From positions 1 to 53,479 of the forward strand of contig NZ_BJCF01000031.1 in assembly GCF_005402965.1 (NCBI RefSeq): 53,479 nt of DNA, written 5' to 3'. Source of the stretch: Dolichospermum planctonicum (GTDB taxonomy: Bacteria; Cyanobacteriota; Cyanobacteriia; Cyanobacteriales; Nostocaceae). This document shows positions 1 to 8,889 of this stretch, in pieces. The notes below the pieces were generated by a model. It worked only from the letters and a program-made list of their open reading frames with translations, searched no databases and had not been told where the DNA came from. The translations under genes and the position numbers were made by a program. Every line of letters begins with the position of its first letter. Positions within the stretch are counted from its first letter, which is position 1.

Positions 1-349
1 CCACCCCCCTTTTAATGATATGTATTCTCATTAAGCTTATTTCTCTTTAATTGATCGTTAGTTATTATGTACTACTATCTCTGCTTTTTTGATCTGTGAC
101 AGTTCAGGGTGCGGAATGTGGGTTATATAGCAAAGAGTATCTTTTAGGGTACTTATAATCACAAATATCTTTGATCACTAATCACACTCATAGTGTGTAG
201 ATGATTGATAACGATAAATATGATGATGAACTATTTAATTGTCAAGTAACAGTTTGCTAATCCCACAAAAGCTCTAATTCTGAGAAATAAGCTACAATAT
301 AGAATCAGAAATTGTTAGAAAAATTTACCTTGGTAGCTGGAAATTTCCT
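1..349. other. Non-coding region upstream of ribBA
   Basis: No convincing gene was seen. A short palindrome with six-base arms and a three-base loop lies at 183-197. The region probably carries the ribBA promoter, but no clear -35/-10 pair could be assigned, and no FMN riboswitch-like structure was recognised. Confidence 0.5.
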
Positions 350-2023
350 GTGTCACAGCCTCAGACCACTCAAACCTTTAAATTCGATTCTATTGAGTCC
401 GCTTTATCTGATTTTAAAGCGGGTCGTGTCGTCGTTGTCGTAGATGACGAAAATCGAGAAAATGAAGGAGATTTAATTTGCGCCGCCCAATTTGCTACGC
501 CTGATATGATTAACTTTATGGCTGTGGAAGCCAGAGGGTTGATTTGTCTAGCAATGACAGGCGATCGCTTGGATGAATTAGACTTACCATTAATGGTTAG
601 TAAATTAACGGATACTAACCAAACCGCTTTTACCGTTAGTATTGATGCTGCTCCCCATTTAGGCGTAACCACAGGTATTTCCGCCGAAGACCGGGCCCGG
701 ACTATCCAAGTTACCCTCAACCCAGCCACAAAACCGGAGGAGTTACGCCGTCCTGGTCATATTTTCCCCCTGCGGGCTAGACCAGGGGGGGTACTGAAAC
801 GAGCCGGACATACAGAAGCCGCTGTAGACCTAGCCAGACTAGCGGGACTGTACCCAGCGGGAGTCATTTGTGAAATTCAAAATCCTGATGGTTCGATGGC
901 ACGTTTAAACCAGTTAGTGCAATATGCCCAAAATCACCACCTGAAAATTATCAGTATTGCTGATTTAATTAGTTATCGTCTGCAAAATGATCGCCTCATA
1001 TATCGAGAAATTGTTACCAAACTACCCAGCGAGTTCGGTCAATTTGATATTTACGGCTACCGTCATACAGTAGATAATACAGATCACGTCGCCATTGTCA
1101 AGGGAGATCCAGCAAATTTCCAAGATCAACCTGTCATGGTGCGAATGCACTCGGAATGTTTAACCGGTGATGCTTTGGGTTCTTTGCGCTGCGACTGTCG
1201 GATGCAGTTACAAGCAGCATTAAAAATGATTGAAAACGCTGGTCAAGGTGTCGTTGTTTACCTGCGTCAAGAGGGACGGGGAATAGGCTTAATTAACAAA
1301 TTAAAAGCCTACTCTTTACAGGATATGGGATTGGATACAGTAGAAGCAAATGAGCGATTGGGATTCCCCGCTGATTTGCGTGATTATGGCATGGGGGCGC
1401 AAATTCTCATGGATTTGGGAATTAAAAAAATACGTCTTATTACCAACAACCCGCGAAAAATTGCTGGACTCAAGGGCTATGGTTTAGAAGTTGTAGACCG
1501 TCTTCCGTTGTTAATTGAGTCCAATGATTACAATACCTATTACTTAGCTACCAAAGCTGAGAAATTGGGTCATATGTTGTTGCAAACTTATCTTGTCACA
1601 GTAGCGATACATTGGCAAGATGAACCGGAATCAATCACTAAACGCTATGAACGTTTGGAAAAGTTACGGTATTTATCAACCCTTCAACATTTATTATTAC
1701 AGGAAGAAGCCCGTCCGCTGGGAATCGCTTTGTTTGATCAACCTTCTTTAACAGTGCATTTGGGTTTCGATCAAGCTAATATTGCTGAAGCCAATTGGTA
1801 TCAACAAAAGTGTCATCCTTACCTGCAAGCAATTTGCTTGATTTTAGATGAAATCGCTACTTTACCCTATATTCTCAAGATGGAATTTCTGATTTCTACT
1901 GGTAGTGATCCGCTGAGTAATTTACAAGTACAGTTAGACAGACAAACTTTCTCAGGTGGTGTATTACCGTCATCTTTGAAAGATCACTTGCAGACTCAAC
2001 ACATCTACAGTTTTATTAAGTAA
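350..2023 (+). CDS. ribBA: Bifunctional riboflavin biosynthesis protein RibBA
   Basis: A 557-residue fusion that catalyses both entry steps of riboflavin synthesis in the cytoplasm. Residues ~10-205 are the 3,4-dihydroxy-2-butanone-4-phosphate synthase half, with DDENRENEGDL, RPGHIFPLRA and HTEAAVDLARLAG. Residues ~215-400 are GTP cyclohydrolase II, with the zinc cysteines in SECLTGD and LRCDC and the RQEGRGIGL motif. About 150 further residues follow; such a C-terminal extension is usual in cyanobacterial RibBA and its function is unclear to me. The start is GTG at 350; no ATG fits the conserved N-terminus better. The gene stands alone, with no other riboflavin gene nearby. Confidence 0.96.
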   Translation: MSQPQTTQTFKFDSIESALSDFKAGRVVVVVDDENRENEGDLICAAQFATPDMINFMAVEARGLICLAMTGDRLDELDLPLMVSKLTDTNQTAFTVSIDAAPHLGVTTGISAEDRARTIQVTLNPATKPEELRRPGHIFPLRARPGGVLKRAGHTEAAVDLARLAGLYPAGVICEIQNPDGSMARLNQLVQYAQNHHLKIISIADLISYRLQNDRLIYREIVTKLPSEFGQFDIYGYRHTVDNTDHVAIVKGDPANFQDQPVMVRMHSECLTGDALGSLRCDCRMQLQAALKMIENAGQGVVVYLRQEGRGIGLINKLKAYSLQDMGLDTVEANERLGFPADLRDYGMGAQILMDLGIKKIRLITNNPRKIAGLKGYGLEVVDRLPLLIESNDYNTYYLATKAEKLGHMLLQTYLVTVAIHWQDEPESITKRYERLEKLRYLSTLQHLLLQEEARPLGIALFDQPSLTVHLGFDQANIAEANWYQQKCHPYLQAICLILDEIATLPYILKMEFLISTGSDPLSNLQVQLDRQTFSGGVLPSSLKDHLQTQHIYSFIK

Positions 2024-2418
2024 AATATCCTCAAGTTCCAGAGTCGGAAAAACCTTTCCCTTCCTCACCCTCTCCTTTTGGGGAGGGACAAAGGAACTCT
2101 TGTCCATATTTTTAAAATAAAATAGTTCTTCCTTATCAATTTCAGTATATCATGTTTTAAATGAGATGTCAATAGTTTTATTACCTTTTTTTGGCAATGC
2201 TTTTAAGATGTTAGGAGTTAATGTTTTATTGCTTTGGTATATTGGTTTATAATTAGATCAAAATTAGTTTTGTGAGAGTTTCCTAAAAAATCGTACTAAA
2301 AATCGTACTATATTTATTTAACTCAAGCATGAGCTTATTCAGGATTTTAGTAATTTATCAAGTATTTTGACATATTAATCATAAAATACAGTAAGGAATA
2401 CAGTAAATAAGTAAATAA
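2024..2418. other. Intergenic region between ribBA and tRNA-Gly
   Basis: No gene was seen. A GC-rich imperfect hairpin lies at 2068-2087, about 45 bases after the ribBA stop, and could be a weak terminator, although no T-run follows. The 12-mer aaaatcgtacta occurs twice near 2287-2310. The remainder is AT-rich and contains short direct repeats (tacagtaa-type) before the tRNA. Confidence 0.45.
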
Positions 2419-2489
2419 AGCGGGTGGCGGGAATCGAACCCGCATTATTAGCTTGGAAGGCTAAAGTTTTACCACTAAACTACACCCGC
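2419..2489 (-). tRNA. tRNA-Gly (anticodon UCC)
   Basis: Read on the minus strand, a seven-base acceptor stem GCGGGTG pairs with CACCCGC. The D-arm is TAGTTTAGTGGTAAAA. The anticodon stem TTAGC/GCTAA encloses the loop CTTCCAA, giving anticodon TCC. The T-arm is GCGGGTTCGATTCCCGC. The discriminator is T, as expected for bacterial tRNA-Gly, and the length is 71 nt without encoded CCA. Confidence 0.95.
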
Positions 2490-2539
2490 AAATTTCTAAC
2501 TTAATCACTATAACATGAATTTTCTAAAACTGCAAGCAT

Positions 2540-3787
2540 TTATTGGGAATTTATTGGCTCAATTTTCAGTTGGAGACGAATATATAAATTGCTCAGGTCT
2601 GGTTTTGATCCATCTTGATTATAAGCAGCAAGAAACCTCTCTTGTGCAAATATCCGATTAATTGCTTGCTCGTAAATGCTTCTTTCCCCGGAAAGTACCT
2701 CCGGCTCAATGGTGATAATTTCTGCTTGTTGAAAGGATCCATTACTATCAATTATTAAACTAGCCAGTATATTTGCTGATTTAATGATTTCGTCGCCAGG
2801 AAGTGAAATAAGCTCTAATTCCTTTTCTGTACTTCCTTTGTATTCAGCAAGAACATCTGGTAAACCATCTGCTCGGATTTGTCCTTGTTGTATTAATTCA
2901 TTCACTTCTTCTTTCTGTACAGGATTAATAGTAGCGATCGCTCCTCCCTGATTTACTGTTGGGGAGGGTTCTGAGTTAGGATTTAAAGGAGGTTCTACTG
3001 CGGGAGTTGGGGAATCAGCGGGAATGTCTGAGGGGAGAGCGGTTTCTTTACCTAGTATAACTTCTTGACGACGATTCCAAGGCAGTTCCCGTTCTGGAAT
3101 TATTGGTGTTGTTTCTGGTGTTACATTGGTAGGATATGATTGTTGTCTAATTAGTGGTTTTAGCACTTCTGGTTTTAGCACTTCTGGTTTTAGCACTTCC
3201 GGTTTTAGCACTTCTGGTTTTAGCACTTCTGGTTTTAGCACTTCTGGTTTTAGCACTTCTGGTTTTAGCACTTCTGGTTTTAGCACTTCCGGTTTTAGGA
3301 CTTCCGGTTTTAGGACTTCCGGTTTTAGGACTTCCGGTTTTAGGACTTCCGGTTTTAGGACTTCCGGTTTTAGGACTTCCGGTTTTAGGACTTCCGGTTT
3401 TAGGACTTCCGGTTTTTGATTTTTATGCTTTTGTGGTAAATTAATACTAGAACTTATCTCACTATGATCCTGATTGTTGTGTGTAATAGGTAATGATTGT
3501 GGTGAAAGTGAAAAAGAAGACTGTTGTTTAACCTTTGGAGTAGTTGATTTTGGTTTAATTATAGGTTTTTGTTCCGAAGAAATCTCCAGGAAGTCAATAG
3601 GAACAGAACTTTGATGAGACTGGGGAAACCAAGCTGGAAACTCATCAGTAGAACGTATTAACCAAAATACGAACAAGTGAAGAGACACAGAAGCAGTAGA
3701 TACAACAATCCACAACCAAGCTGGATCAGTACGTCGTCTAAAATTTTCAGATTTATTTGAATAGTTATCTATAACCGTTGGTATCAT
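2540..3787 (-). CDS. TonB-like periplasm-spanning protein with KPEVL repeats
   Basis: A 415-residue protein with a short cytoplasmic N-terminus, one membrane segment (~23-45, WLWIVVSTASVSLHLFVFWL), a long Pro/Lys/Glu-rich linker and a C-terminal globular part (~300-410). This is the layout of TonB/TolA-type energy transducers that link the inner membrane to outer-membrane receptors. Residues ~126-211 are 17 perfect KPEVL pentapeptides, which should form a stiff extended rod. The C-terminal part resembles a TonB_C fold only loosely, so the substrate is unknown. No exbB, exbD or receptor gene is nearby. The upstream gene is divergent and the tRNA lies just downstream. Confidence 0.7.
   Translation of the reverse strand: MIPTVIDNYSNKSENFRRRTDPAWLWIVVSTASVSLHLFVFWLIRSTDEFPAWFPQSHQSSVPIDFLEISSEQKPIIKPKSTTPKVKQQSSFSLSPQSLPITHNNQDHSEISSSINLPQKHKNQKPEVLKPEVLKPEVLKPEVLKPEVLKPEVLKPEVLKPEVLKPEVLKPEVLKPEVLKPEVLKPEVLKPEVLKPEVLKPEVLKPEVLKPLIRQQSYPTNVTPETTPIIPERELPWNRRQEVILGKETALPSDIPADSPTPAVEPPLNPNSEPSPTVNQGGAIATINPVQKEEVNELIQQGQIRADGLPDVLAEYKGSTEKELELISLPGDEIIKSANILASLIIDSNGSFQQAEIITIEPEVLSGERSIYEQAINRIFAQERFLAAYNQDGSKPDLSNLYIRLQLKIEPINSQ
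3156..3410. repeat. 17 x 15-bp in-frame tandem repeat inside the TonB-like gene
   Basis: Seventeen units of GGTTTTAGNACTTCY (plus-strand reading) encode KPEVL on the minus strand. The nine units at the left carry TAGCACTTC and the eight at the right carry TAGGACTTC. The array therefore consists of two homogenised blocks. Because the unit is 15 bp, gain or loss of copies keeps the reading frame. Confidence 0.97.
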
Positions 3788-3877
3788 TTTAATTTAAAAG
3801 TTAGATATAATTAAAATAGCATTTGAGTATAGCTGGCAACAGTTTAAAGTATAAATCAAATTAATCCTTAACTAGCC

Positions 3878-4483
3878 TTGAAATCCTGGTTTTTTCACCC
3901 TCCCCACCCCCAATTAAGCTCAAAAACTGGTAATCTATCTGTCGGACTACCTCAAGTTCGTGTAGCTACATCTGATGATTTGATGAGTATCGCCCAAATT
4001 GTTGCTGAAAGCTTTCACTCCCAAAAGGGTTTATGGGGTTGGGCTTTCCCTTTATTTCGTTTGGGCGTTTACGAGGATTTAAGGTATCGTCTCCAGTTTC
4101 CCACACACCATCATGTTTGTTTGGTTGCTGTTGATACTACCACTAAAGATCCTGAAATCATGGGAACTATAGAAATGGGTGTGAGAACCAGTAATTCTTG
4201 GGCTGGTATCAGCAAATGTTTTCCTTACTTATCTAATTTAGCAGTTCACCCCAATTACCGGAGATTGGGTGTGGCTTCTAGCTTACTAATTCACTGTGAG
4301 CAAATTTCCCAAGAATGGGGATTTCAAGACCTATATCTCCATGTCTTGGAAAATAATCATCAAGCTCGTCAGCTTTATTGTAAGTTAGCATATCGGGTGT
4401 ATAAAGTCGAATCTCTTTGGAACGCGCTTTTACTTAATCGCTCACGGGAGATATTGCTACATAAACATATACATCTACGATAA
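3878..4483 (+). CDS. GNAT family N-acetyltransferase
   Basis: A 201-residue predicted cytoplasmic acetyl-CoA-dependent acetyltransferase. The conserved GNAT region is at ~125-185: the strand [11 protein letters not shown], the acetyl-CoA loop [10 protein letters not shown], and the C-terminal [19 protein letters not shown] motif typical of RimI-like enzymes. The substrate cannot be told. The start is an upstream TTG at 3878; no in-frame ATG precedes the conserved core, so the exact N-terminus is uncertain. The 3' end overlaps the convergent hisC by 9 bp. Confidence 0.85.
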   Translation: MKSWFFHPPHPQLSSKTGNLSVGLPQVRVATSDDLMSIAQIVAESFHSQKGLWGWAFPLFRLGVYEDLRYRLQFPTHHHVCLVAVDTTTKDPEIMGTIEMGVRTSNSWAGISKCFPYLSNLAVHPNYRRLGVASSLLIHCEQISQEWGFQDLYLHVLENNHQARQLYCKLAYRVYKVESLWNALLLNRSREILLHKHIHLR

Positions 4484-5617
4484 AGCTGCTTGTATCCGTT
4501 CTATTGTGCGATTGTTCTCCGCTGGTGTACCAATGGTAATTCTTAACCCGTTGGGTAGAAGTCTGATTAATGTACCTTGACTTCTAAGCTTTTGGTTGAG
4601 ATTCGTTAAAACGTGATTTTCTGCGTCCTGATAGCCAGGTTTAACACGCAAGTAAATAAAGTTAGCTCTGCTGGGTGTAATTTCTAAGATTGAGTGTACT
4701 GATAAAGCTGTAATTACTTTGGTTCTTTCATTCAGGGTTTGGGGAATTGATTGTAATAAAAGTTGCCGATTTTCCAAAGCCATGAGAGCGGAAGCAATGG
4801 AAAAACTGGGAATATTGTAGGGAAGACGGACTTTTTCTAAAATAGCGATCGCTTGTGGATGTGCGATACAATACCCTACACGCATGGCTGCAAGACGGAA
4901 CGCTTTAGAAAAAGTACGTAATATTATCCAGTGAGGATGTTGTAATAATTCTGCTGCTAGAGTAGTTTGGCTAAATTCAAAGTAAGCTTCGTCAATGACT
5001 ACTAAAATCTCTTCTGGTAAACTTTTCAACCATGTTATTTCTGCTGCTGTTAAGCAATTAGCTGTAGGGGAATTGGGGTGGACAACAAAAACGACGCGAA
5101 TGGGGGGATTTTGGGTTTGTATAATTGCAGATTTTGCGGCTTCTAAATCAGTTTCAAAATTGTGTTGATTTCTCCCAATTGTCACCACAGAAATTCCCAA
5201 AGTTTGGGCTAAAATTGCATACATTGAGAAAGTGGGATTAGCGACTAAGATAGAACCTTCTCCTCCTAAACAAGTCGCAATCAATAGGGATCTAATTAAT
5301 TCATCAGAACCGTTACCAACGGAGATATTAGCAGCAGTGAAAGTTGAATTTGACAGATTTGCTGATTCATTAACATATTCAGATATAGCATTTTTCAGAG
5401 ATTCATGACCACCATCTGGATAACGATTAGTTTCGATAATTTGTTGATAAATAAAAGCTAATTTCTCTTTGATTTCTGGTGGTAGATCTAAGGGACTTTC
5501 ATTAGTATCTAATCTATCAAATTGGATATTAACTGGTTCAGTGCTATCACTTCCGTGGTGAGGTTTGTAAGCGTTAAGTTGGGATAAATCAGAGCGAATA
5601 AATTTGAGATTTTGCAT
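4475..5617 (-). CDS. hisC: Histidinol-phosphate aminotransferase
   Basis: A 380-residue fold-type I PLP aminotransferase that converts imidazole acetol phosphate to histidinol phosphate. Visible motifs are NRYPDGG, the cofactor phosphate site GNGSDELI (101-108), [16 protein letters not shown] (209-212) and the Schiff-base lysine in [13 protein letters not shown] (Lys238). The C-terminus carries the substrate-binding arginine in [11 protein letters not shown]. It is not clustered with other his genes, although hisZ is 14 kb away, which is normal for the scattered his genes of cyanobacteria. Cyanobacteria often have more than one HisC-like enzyme, so overlapping aromatic activity is possible. 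Confidence 0.93.
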   Translation of the reverse strand: MQNLKFIRSDLSQLNAYKPHHGSDSTEPVNIQFDRLDTNESPLDLPPEIKEKLAFIYQQIIETNRYPDGGHESLKNAISEYVNESANLSNSTFTAANISVGNGSDELIRSLLIATCLGGEGSILVANPTFSMYAILAQTLGISVVTIGRNQHNFETDLEAAKSAIIQTQNPPIRVVFVVHPNSPTANCLTAAEITWLKSLPEEILVVIDEAYFEFSQTTLAAELLQHPHWIILRTFSKAFRLAAMRVGYCIAHPQAIAILEKVRLPYNIPSFSIASALMALENRQLLLQSIPQTLNERTKVITALSVHSILEITPSRANFIYLRVKPGYQDAENHVLTNLNQKLRSQGTLIRLLPNGLRITIGTPAENNRTIERIQAALS

Positions 5618-5654
5618 TGGTAATAGTAAAAAGGTCTTAATTAACTTTTATTGT

Positions 5655-6287
5655 TCATAATAGTTGACAAAATAGAGAAATTTCTTGCCAGATTTCTTGA
5701 CTAACATTCCCTAAAGCGTGATCACTATTGAACTCTTTTAATTCTACCCAACTACGGGAATTAGAAAAAGAGCGACTAGCCTGGACAGGGATTACTTTAT
5801 CATATTTACCATGTAAAATCAAGGTCGGGAGGGGACGTTGTAATAAATCTTCTGAATATTGGTGAGCATCGTTAACAAAGTTATAATGTAGAGGGAGTAA
5901 TTGTTGATAGCCATAATGGTAAATCATCATATATTTTGTTAATTCCCATAATTTTAATCCTGTTCCTAATTTTGGTAACCAATGGGATAAAAAACCGAAG
6001 GCTGGTGCTAATAAAATTAGTCGTTTTACTTGTAAATATTCTTGTGCTATGTAAGCAGATATCAAACCTCCTAAACTAGAACCAATGAGGGTGACAGGTT
6101 GAGAATCTGGAGGAAGATTAGCAGTAATTTGTTGAATTTGTCGAGTTATGGTTAAATCAGAAAATCCACCTGTATTTAAGTCAGGAATAGACATTAATAT
6201 TTGGAGTTTTGATAATCTTTGTTGAATATCTTGGGCTTTTTTGGATTTAGGACCAGAAGCGAAACCGTGAAGATAGAGATAATTCAT
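5655..6287 (-). CDS. YqiA/YcfP-type alpha/beta hydrolase
   Basis: A 210-residue cytoplasmic alpha/beta hydrolase resembling the small YqiA/YcfP esterase family. It has the oxyanion motif LYLHGFASGP at the N-terminus, the nucleophile elbow GSSLGG (Ser71), the acidic residue in LHGKYDKVIP and the catalytic histidine in NSDHALG. The length is normal for the family. The substrate is unknown. It lies 37 bp upstream of hisC on the same strand and 2 bp downstream of a 69-codon ORF, so the three may share a transcript. Confidence 0.85.
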   Translation of the reverse strand: MNYLYLHGFASGPKSKKAQDIQQRLSKLQILMSIPDLNTGGFSDLTITRQIQQITANLPPDSQPVTLIGSSLGGLISAYIAQEYLQVKRLILLAPAFGFLSHWLPKLGTGLKLWELTKYMMIYHYGYQQLLPLHYNFVNDAHQYSEDLLQRPLPTLILHGKYDKVIPVQASRSFSNSRSWVELKEFNSDHALGNVSQEIWQEISLFCQLL

Positions 6288-6289
6288 AA

Positions 6290-6499
6290 TTAGGGAGTTT
6301 TTATGGTATTAATTACATGATCTATCACAGTAGAAACACGGGGAATAGCGATCGCCTCTACATCTATTTTTAGAATACCATAATATAGCAATAATATAGT
6401 AAGATTAATTAGGGCTTGGTCAATCACTCTAAAAAGAATACCAGATAAAGCCTTTATTCTTTTTTCGTTCCCAACTGACTGCTGTATAATCAAATCCAC
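6290..6499 (-). CDS. Small hypothetical protein upstream of the hydrolase
   Basis: A 69-codon frame starting at GTG, with a hydrophobic middle (ALINLTILLLYYGILKI) that may be a membrane or buried helix. It ends 2 bp before the hydrolase start, which suggests translational coupling. I do not recognise a family. It could be a real small gene, the tail of a lost gene or chance. A HIP1-like site lies inside it. Confidence 0.4.
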   Translation of the reverse strand: MDLIIQQSVGNEKRIKALSGILFRVIDQALINLTILLLYYGILKIDVEAIAIPRVSTVIDHVINTIKTP

Positions 6500-6569
6500 A
6501 GAGGAAACCGCAAAATAAAAGTAACTACACTAAAAATTGAGGTTTTCGGATGAATAAGATAGTAAGTGC

Positions 6570-6599
6570 TTAACCGTGCTGGTAATTTGGTGATACTAT
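6570..6599 (+). promoter_or_regulatory. Degenerate upstream copy of the PEP-CTERM promoter
   Basis: TTAACC (6570-6575), 18 bp, then TACTAT (6594-6599). This is a weakened copy of the promoter at 6664 and sits in a ~94-bp direct repeat of that region. Confidence 0.5.
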
Positions 6600-6663
6600 G
6601 GTGATGCTATCCCTGTGCTGTTTTCTCTAATTTATCCAATTTACTTTTTTTTACAAAAAGTGC

Positions 6664-6693
6664 TTGACCGTGCTGGTAATTTAGTGATACTAT
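6664..6693 (+). promoter_or_regulatory. Sigma70-type promoter of the first PEP-CTERM gene
   Basis: TTGACC (6664-6669), an 18-bp spacer and TACTAT (6688-6693), about 45 bp before the ATG of the following gene. The same arrangement precedes the second gene copy. Confidence 0.65.
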
Positions 6694-6738
6694 CCGTGTG
6701 GTGTTTTCTCCAATTTACTTTATATCATCATACATATC

Positions 6739-7530
6739 ATGATGCCAAAAATCAAGCAATTAACAGCCTTACGCAACTCAGCCATTCTAGGCCTTTCCTC
6801 GATTGTCCTTTCTGCCGTTAGTCTTCCTGCCCAGGCGATTCAATTAAATAGCTTAACAGGTTCCTGGACAAGTGTTAATGGCGGAGCCTTTGTTAACGGT
6901 TTGGAGACTGACCAAGTTCGTTGGGGGGATCCTGTGTCAGGAAGTGGACAAAGTGGGTTGGGTTTTGTGGGTTCCGCGCCTCCGTCTGTCTCATTCCCCG
7001 TTAATACGAATTTTGTTTTGGGGACATTAACTCATTATAATTTCGTAGTCGCCGGTGGCACTGCGGCAAGTGGGGCTAATTTGGGGATCTCCTTAAATCT
7101 TTCTAATGCGGGAGAAACGATTAATCCTCAGTTTAACTATGCTTTCAATATTGATGAAACAGTGAATCAGGAGGGCAACGTTGATGCGTGCGATCCCACT
7201 AAACAAATTAGCAGTGTTCCTTGCGATGATGTCATTACCTTTGATAATTCCCAACAGCAGATTTTTATCCTGAATGGGAATCAGTATGAGTTGAAAATCT
7301 CAGGATTTAGTAGTAATCCAACCAATTTCTCGCCGATTGCACAATTTACGACGATCGAACGTCAAGAAAATAATGCCTATCTCTTGGGTAAAATTACACC
7401 ACTAACGCCTGCAACCCCTGTTCCTTTTGAAACCGATGCTCTGCCCATTGTTGGTAGTATGATCGCTTTTGGTTTTGGTCTGCGGGCTAAACAAAAACTT
7501 GCTCAAAAGAAATTAGTAAAGTTTGAATAG
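6739..7530 (+). CDS. PEP-CTERM-type exported protein, THxN/choice-of-anchor-K-like
   Basis: 263 residues. A Sec signal peptide (~1-34, hydrophobic core ending LPAQA) leads to a beta-rich core containing WGDPVSGSGQSGLGF, the tetrad THYN (LTHYNFVV) and a pair of cysteines. These features match what I recall of THxN-family/choice-of-anchor-K PEP-CTERM proteins. The C-terminus is PVPFETDALP, a hydrophobic stretch and a Lys-rich tail, the cyanobacterial version of an exosortase sorting signal. The protein is therefore probably exported and anchored or processed at the envelope. Signal peptide and tail are nearly identical to those of the next gene, while the cores are unrelated. Confidence 0.75.
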   Translation: MMPKIKQLTALRNSAILGLSSIVLSAVSLPAQAIQLNSLTGSWTSVNGGAFVNGLETDQVRWGDPVSGSGQSGLGFVGSAPPSVSFPVNTNFVLGTLTHYNFVVAGGTAASGANLGISLNLSNAGETINPQFNYAFNIDETVNQEGNVDACDPTKQISSVPCDDVITFDNSQQQIFILNGNQYELKISGFSSNPTNFSPIAQFTTIERQENNAYLLGKITPLTPATPVPFETDALPIVGSMIAFGFGLRAKQKLAQKKLVKFE

Positions 7531-7540
7531 TTTTGGATTT

Positions 7541-7580
7541 GCGCGGTATTCCTCTGCTTCTGTGGTAGAACCGCGCTTTT
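7541..7580 (+). terminator. Intrinsic terminator after the first PEP-CTERM gene
   Basis: GCGCGGT (7541-7547) pairs with ACCGCGC (7570-7576) and is followed by TTTT, 10 bp after the stop codon. It is repeated exactly after the second gene. Confidence 0.75.
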
Positions 7581-7610
7581 GATTTGGGTTTCATTGCTGA
7601 TTTAGATATT

Positions 7611-7679
7611 AGACATCTTGGCAAAAGAATATAAAACCCTTGTACAGTCAAGGGCGATGCCTCTTTTCTGGAGATGTCT
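7611..7679. repeat. Long structured hairpin, copy 1
   Basis: An outer stem AGACATCT/AGATGTCT encloses a partly paired middle (AAAAGA/TCTTTT) and an inner hairpin CCCTTG/CAAGGG. The 69-bp block is repeated at 8890-8958. It could be a MITE end pair or a structured 3' RNA. Confidence 0.7.
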
Positions 7680-7701
7680 ATTATTTAGATATTATTACGG
7701 G

Positions 7702-7770
7702 AAAAAAGCCATTTTGGCTTCCTGGGACAAAACCCTCAAACTGTGGAATTTGCAACCAGGTCAGCATTAA
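7702..7770 (+). pseudogene. Remnant of a WD40-repeat protein
   Basis: The frame ends in ILASWDKTLKLWNLQPGQH and a stop, a clear terminal WD40 blade (SWDKTLKLWNL). No start codon or further repeats precede it. It sits between the two PEP-CTERM copies and is absent after copy 2, so it marks an old gene end disrupted by the duplication. Confidence 0.6.
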
Positions 7771-7798
7771 TTATCAAAGAAAAGCTAAGAATAATTAC

Positions 7799-7828
7799 TT
7801 GACAGCGCTGGTAATTTAGTGATACTAT
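7799..7828 (+). promoter_or_regulatory. Sigma70-type promoter of the second PEP-CTERM gene
   Basis: TTGACA (7799-7804), an 18-bp spacer and TACTAT (7823-7828). The -35 box is a perfect consensus, better than that of copy 1. Confidence 0.7.
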
Positions 7829-7873
7829 ACGTGTGGTGTTTTCTCCAATTTACTTTATATCATCATACATATC

Positions 7874-8809
7874 ATGATGCCAAAAATCAAGCAATTAACA
7901 GCCTTACGCAACTCAGCCATTATAGGCCTTTCCTCAATAGTCCTTTCTGCCGTTAGTCTTCCCGCACAAGCTATTAATCTAGTGCAGAATGGCGGGTTTG
8001 TTCCCAACAATATTCAATCATATAGATCATCGGGCATAAATGCGGGAACGGGCACATCTGGTACTCTACCTTCTGGTATCACTTTTGACGGTTGGACTGT
8101 AACGGATAACCCGAATAATGTTTCTGGTTATGTCAATACTTTAATGTACGTTGTTTCAGATGGTAACACCTTCTCAGCAGAAGGTGGTGTGGGGATGAAT
8201 AACAAGGGAGACAATCAAAGAAAAAGTTGGACTCTTTTTGCCTCTTCAGGACAAACGGTTAACAGCATTGACCAAACTGGGTGGTATATAGCCTCAGATG
8301 GTGATCCCCTATATAGTGCAAGTATCAGCCAACTGGTAAGCGGTCTTACTGTCGGTAAAGAATACACCCTGAAATTTTCCCAAGCGGCGGGACAGTTTGA
8401 CTGTAACTTCGGTACCCAATCAAATCGGTCAACAAGCTGTTCAGAAAGAGGAACTTATTCTGGTGAGACCAACAGATACTGGAATGTGACTTTTGGTGAC
8501 GTAACTCAGCAGTCAACAAACATGGCACTCGCTAGTCAAGCTCCTGTTACTCCTTGGCAGTTACAAAATATGAAGTTTACTGCTACTGCTTCAACTCAAA
8601 CACTTTCCTTCTTAGCTTTTGGTACTCCAGGAGGTCAGCCTCCGGTAGCCCTATTGTCAGGAGTTTCACTCGACGACGGAACGCCGCCGCCAACGCCTGT
8701 TCCTTTTGAAACCGATGCTCTGCCCATTGTTGGTAGTATGATTGCCTTTGGTTTTGGTCTGCGGGCTAAACAAAAACTTGCTCAAAAGAAATTAGTAAAG
8801 TTTGAATAG
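7874..8809 (+). CDS. PEP-CTERM-type exported protein, choice-of-anchor-C/DUF642-like
   Basis: 311 residues. The first ~34 (signal peptide) and last ~38 (PVPFETDALP, membrane stretch, Lys-rich tail) are almost identical to the preceding gene. The core instead begins NLVQNGGF, contains FDGWTV and ISQLVSGLTVGKEYTLKFSQA, and looks like the galactose-binding-like choice-of-anchor C/DUF642 group. It is likely exported and attached through the same exosortase-like route. Promoter, 5' leader and 3' flank are also copied, so both genes should be expressed alike. The ligand is unknown. Confidence 0.72.
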   Translation: MMPKIKQLTALRNSAIIGLSSIVLSAVSLPAQAINLVQNGGFVPNNIQSYRSSGINAGTGTSGTLPSGITFDGWTVTDNPNNVSGYVNTLMYVVSDGNTFSAEGGVGMNNKGDNQRKSWTLFASSGQTVNSIDQTGWYIASDGDPLYSASISQLVSGLTVGKEYTLKFSQAAGQFDCNFGTQSNRSTSCSERGTYSGETNRYWNVTFGDVTQQSTNMALASQAPVTPWQLQNMKFTATASTQTLSFLAFGTPGGQPPVALLSGVSLDDGTPPPTPVPFETDALPIVGSMIAFGFGLRAKQKLAQKKLVKFE

Positions 8810-8819
8810 TTTTGGATTT

Positions 8820-8859
8820 GCGCGGTATTCCTCTGCTTCTGTGGTAGAACCGCGCTTTT
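8820..8859 (+). terminator. Intrinsic terminator after the second PEP-CTERM gene
   Basis: GCGCGGT (8820-8826) and ACCGCGC (8849-8855) followed by TTTT, an exact copy of the terminator at 7541. Confidence 0.75.
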
Positions 8860-8889
8860 GATTTGGGTTTCATTGCTGATTTAGATATT

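Noticed and set aside
3126..3444. Plus-strand open frames opposite the TonB-like repeat
   Set aside because: They consist only of repeat translation (FSTSG or VLALL units) and exist because a 15-bp repeat without stops is open in several frames.
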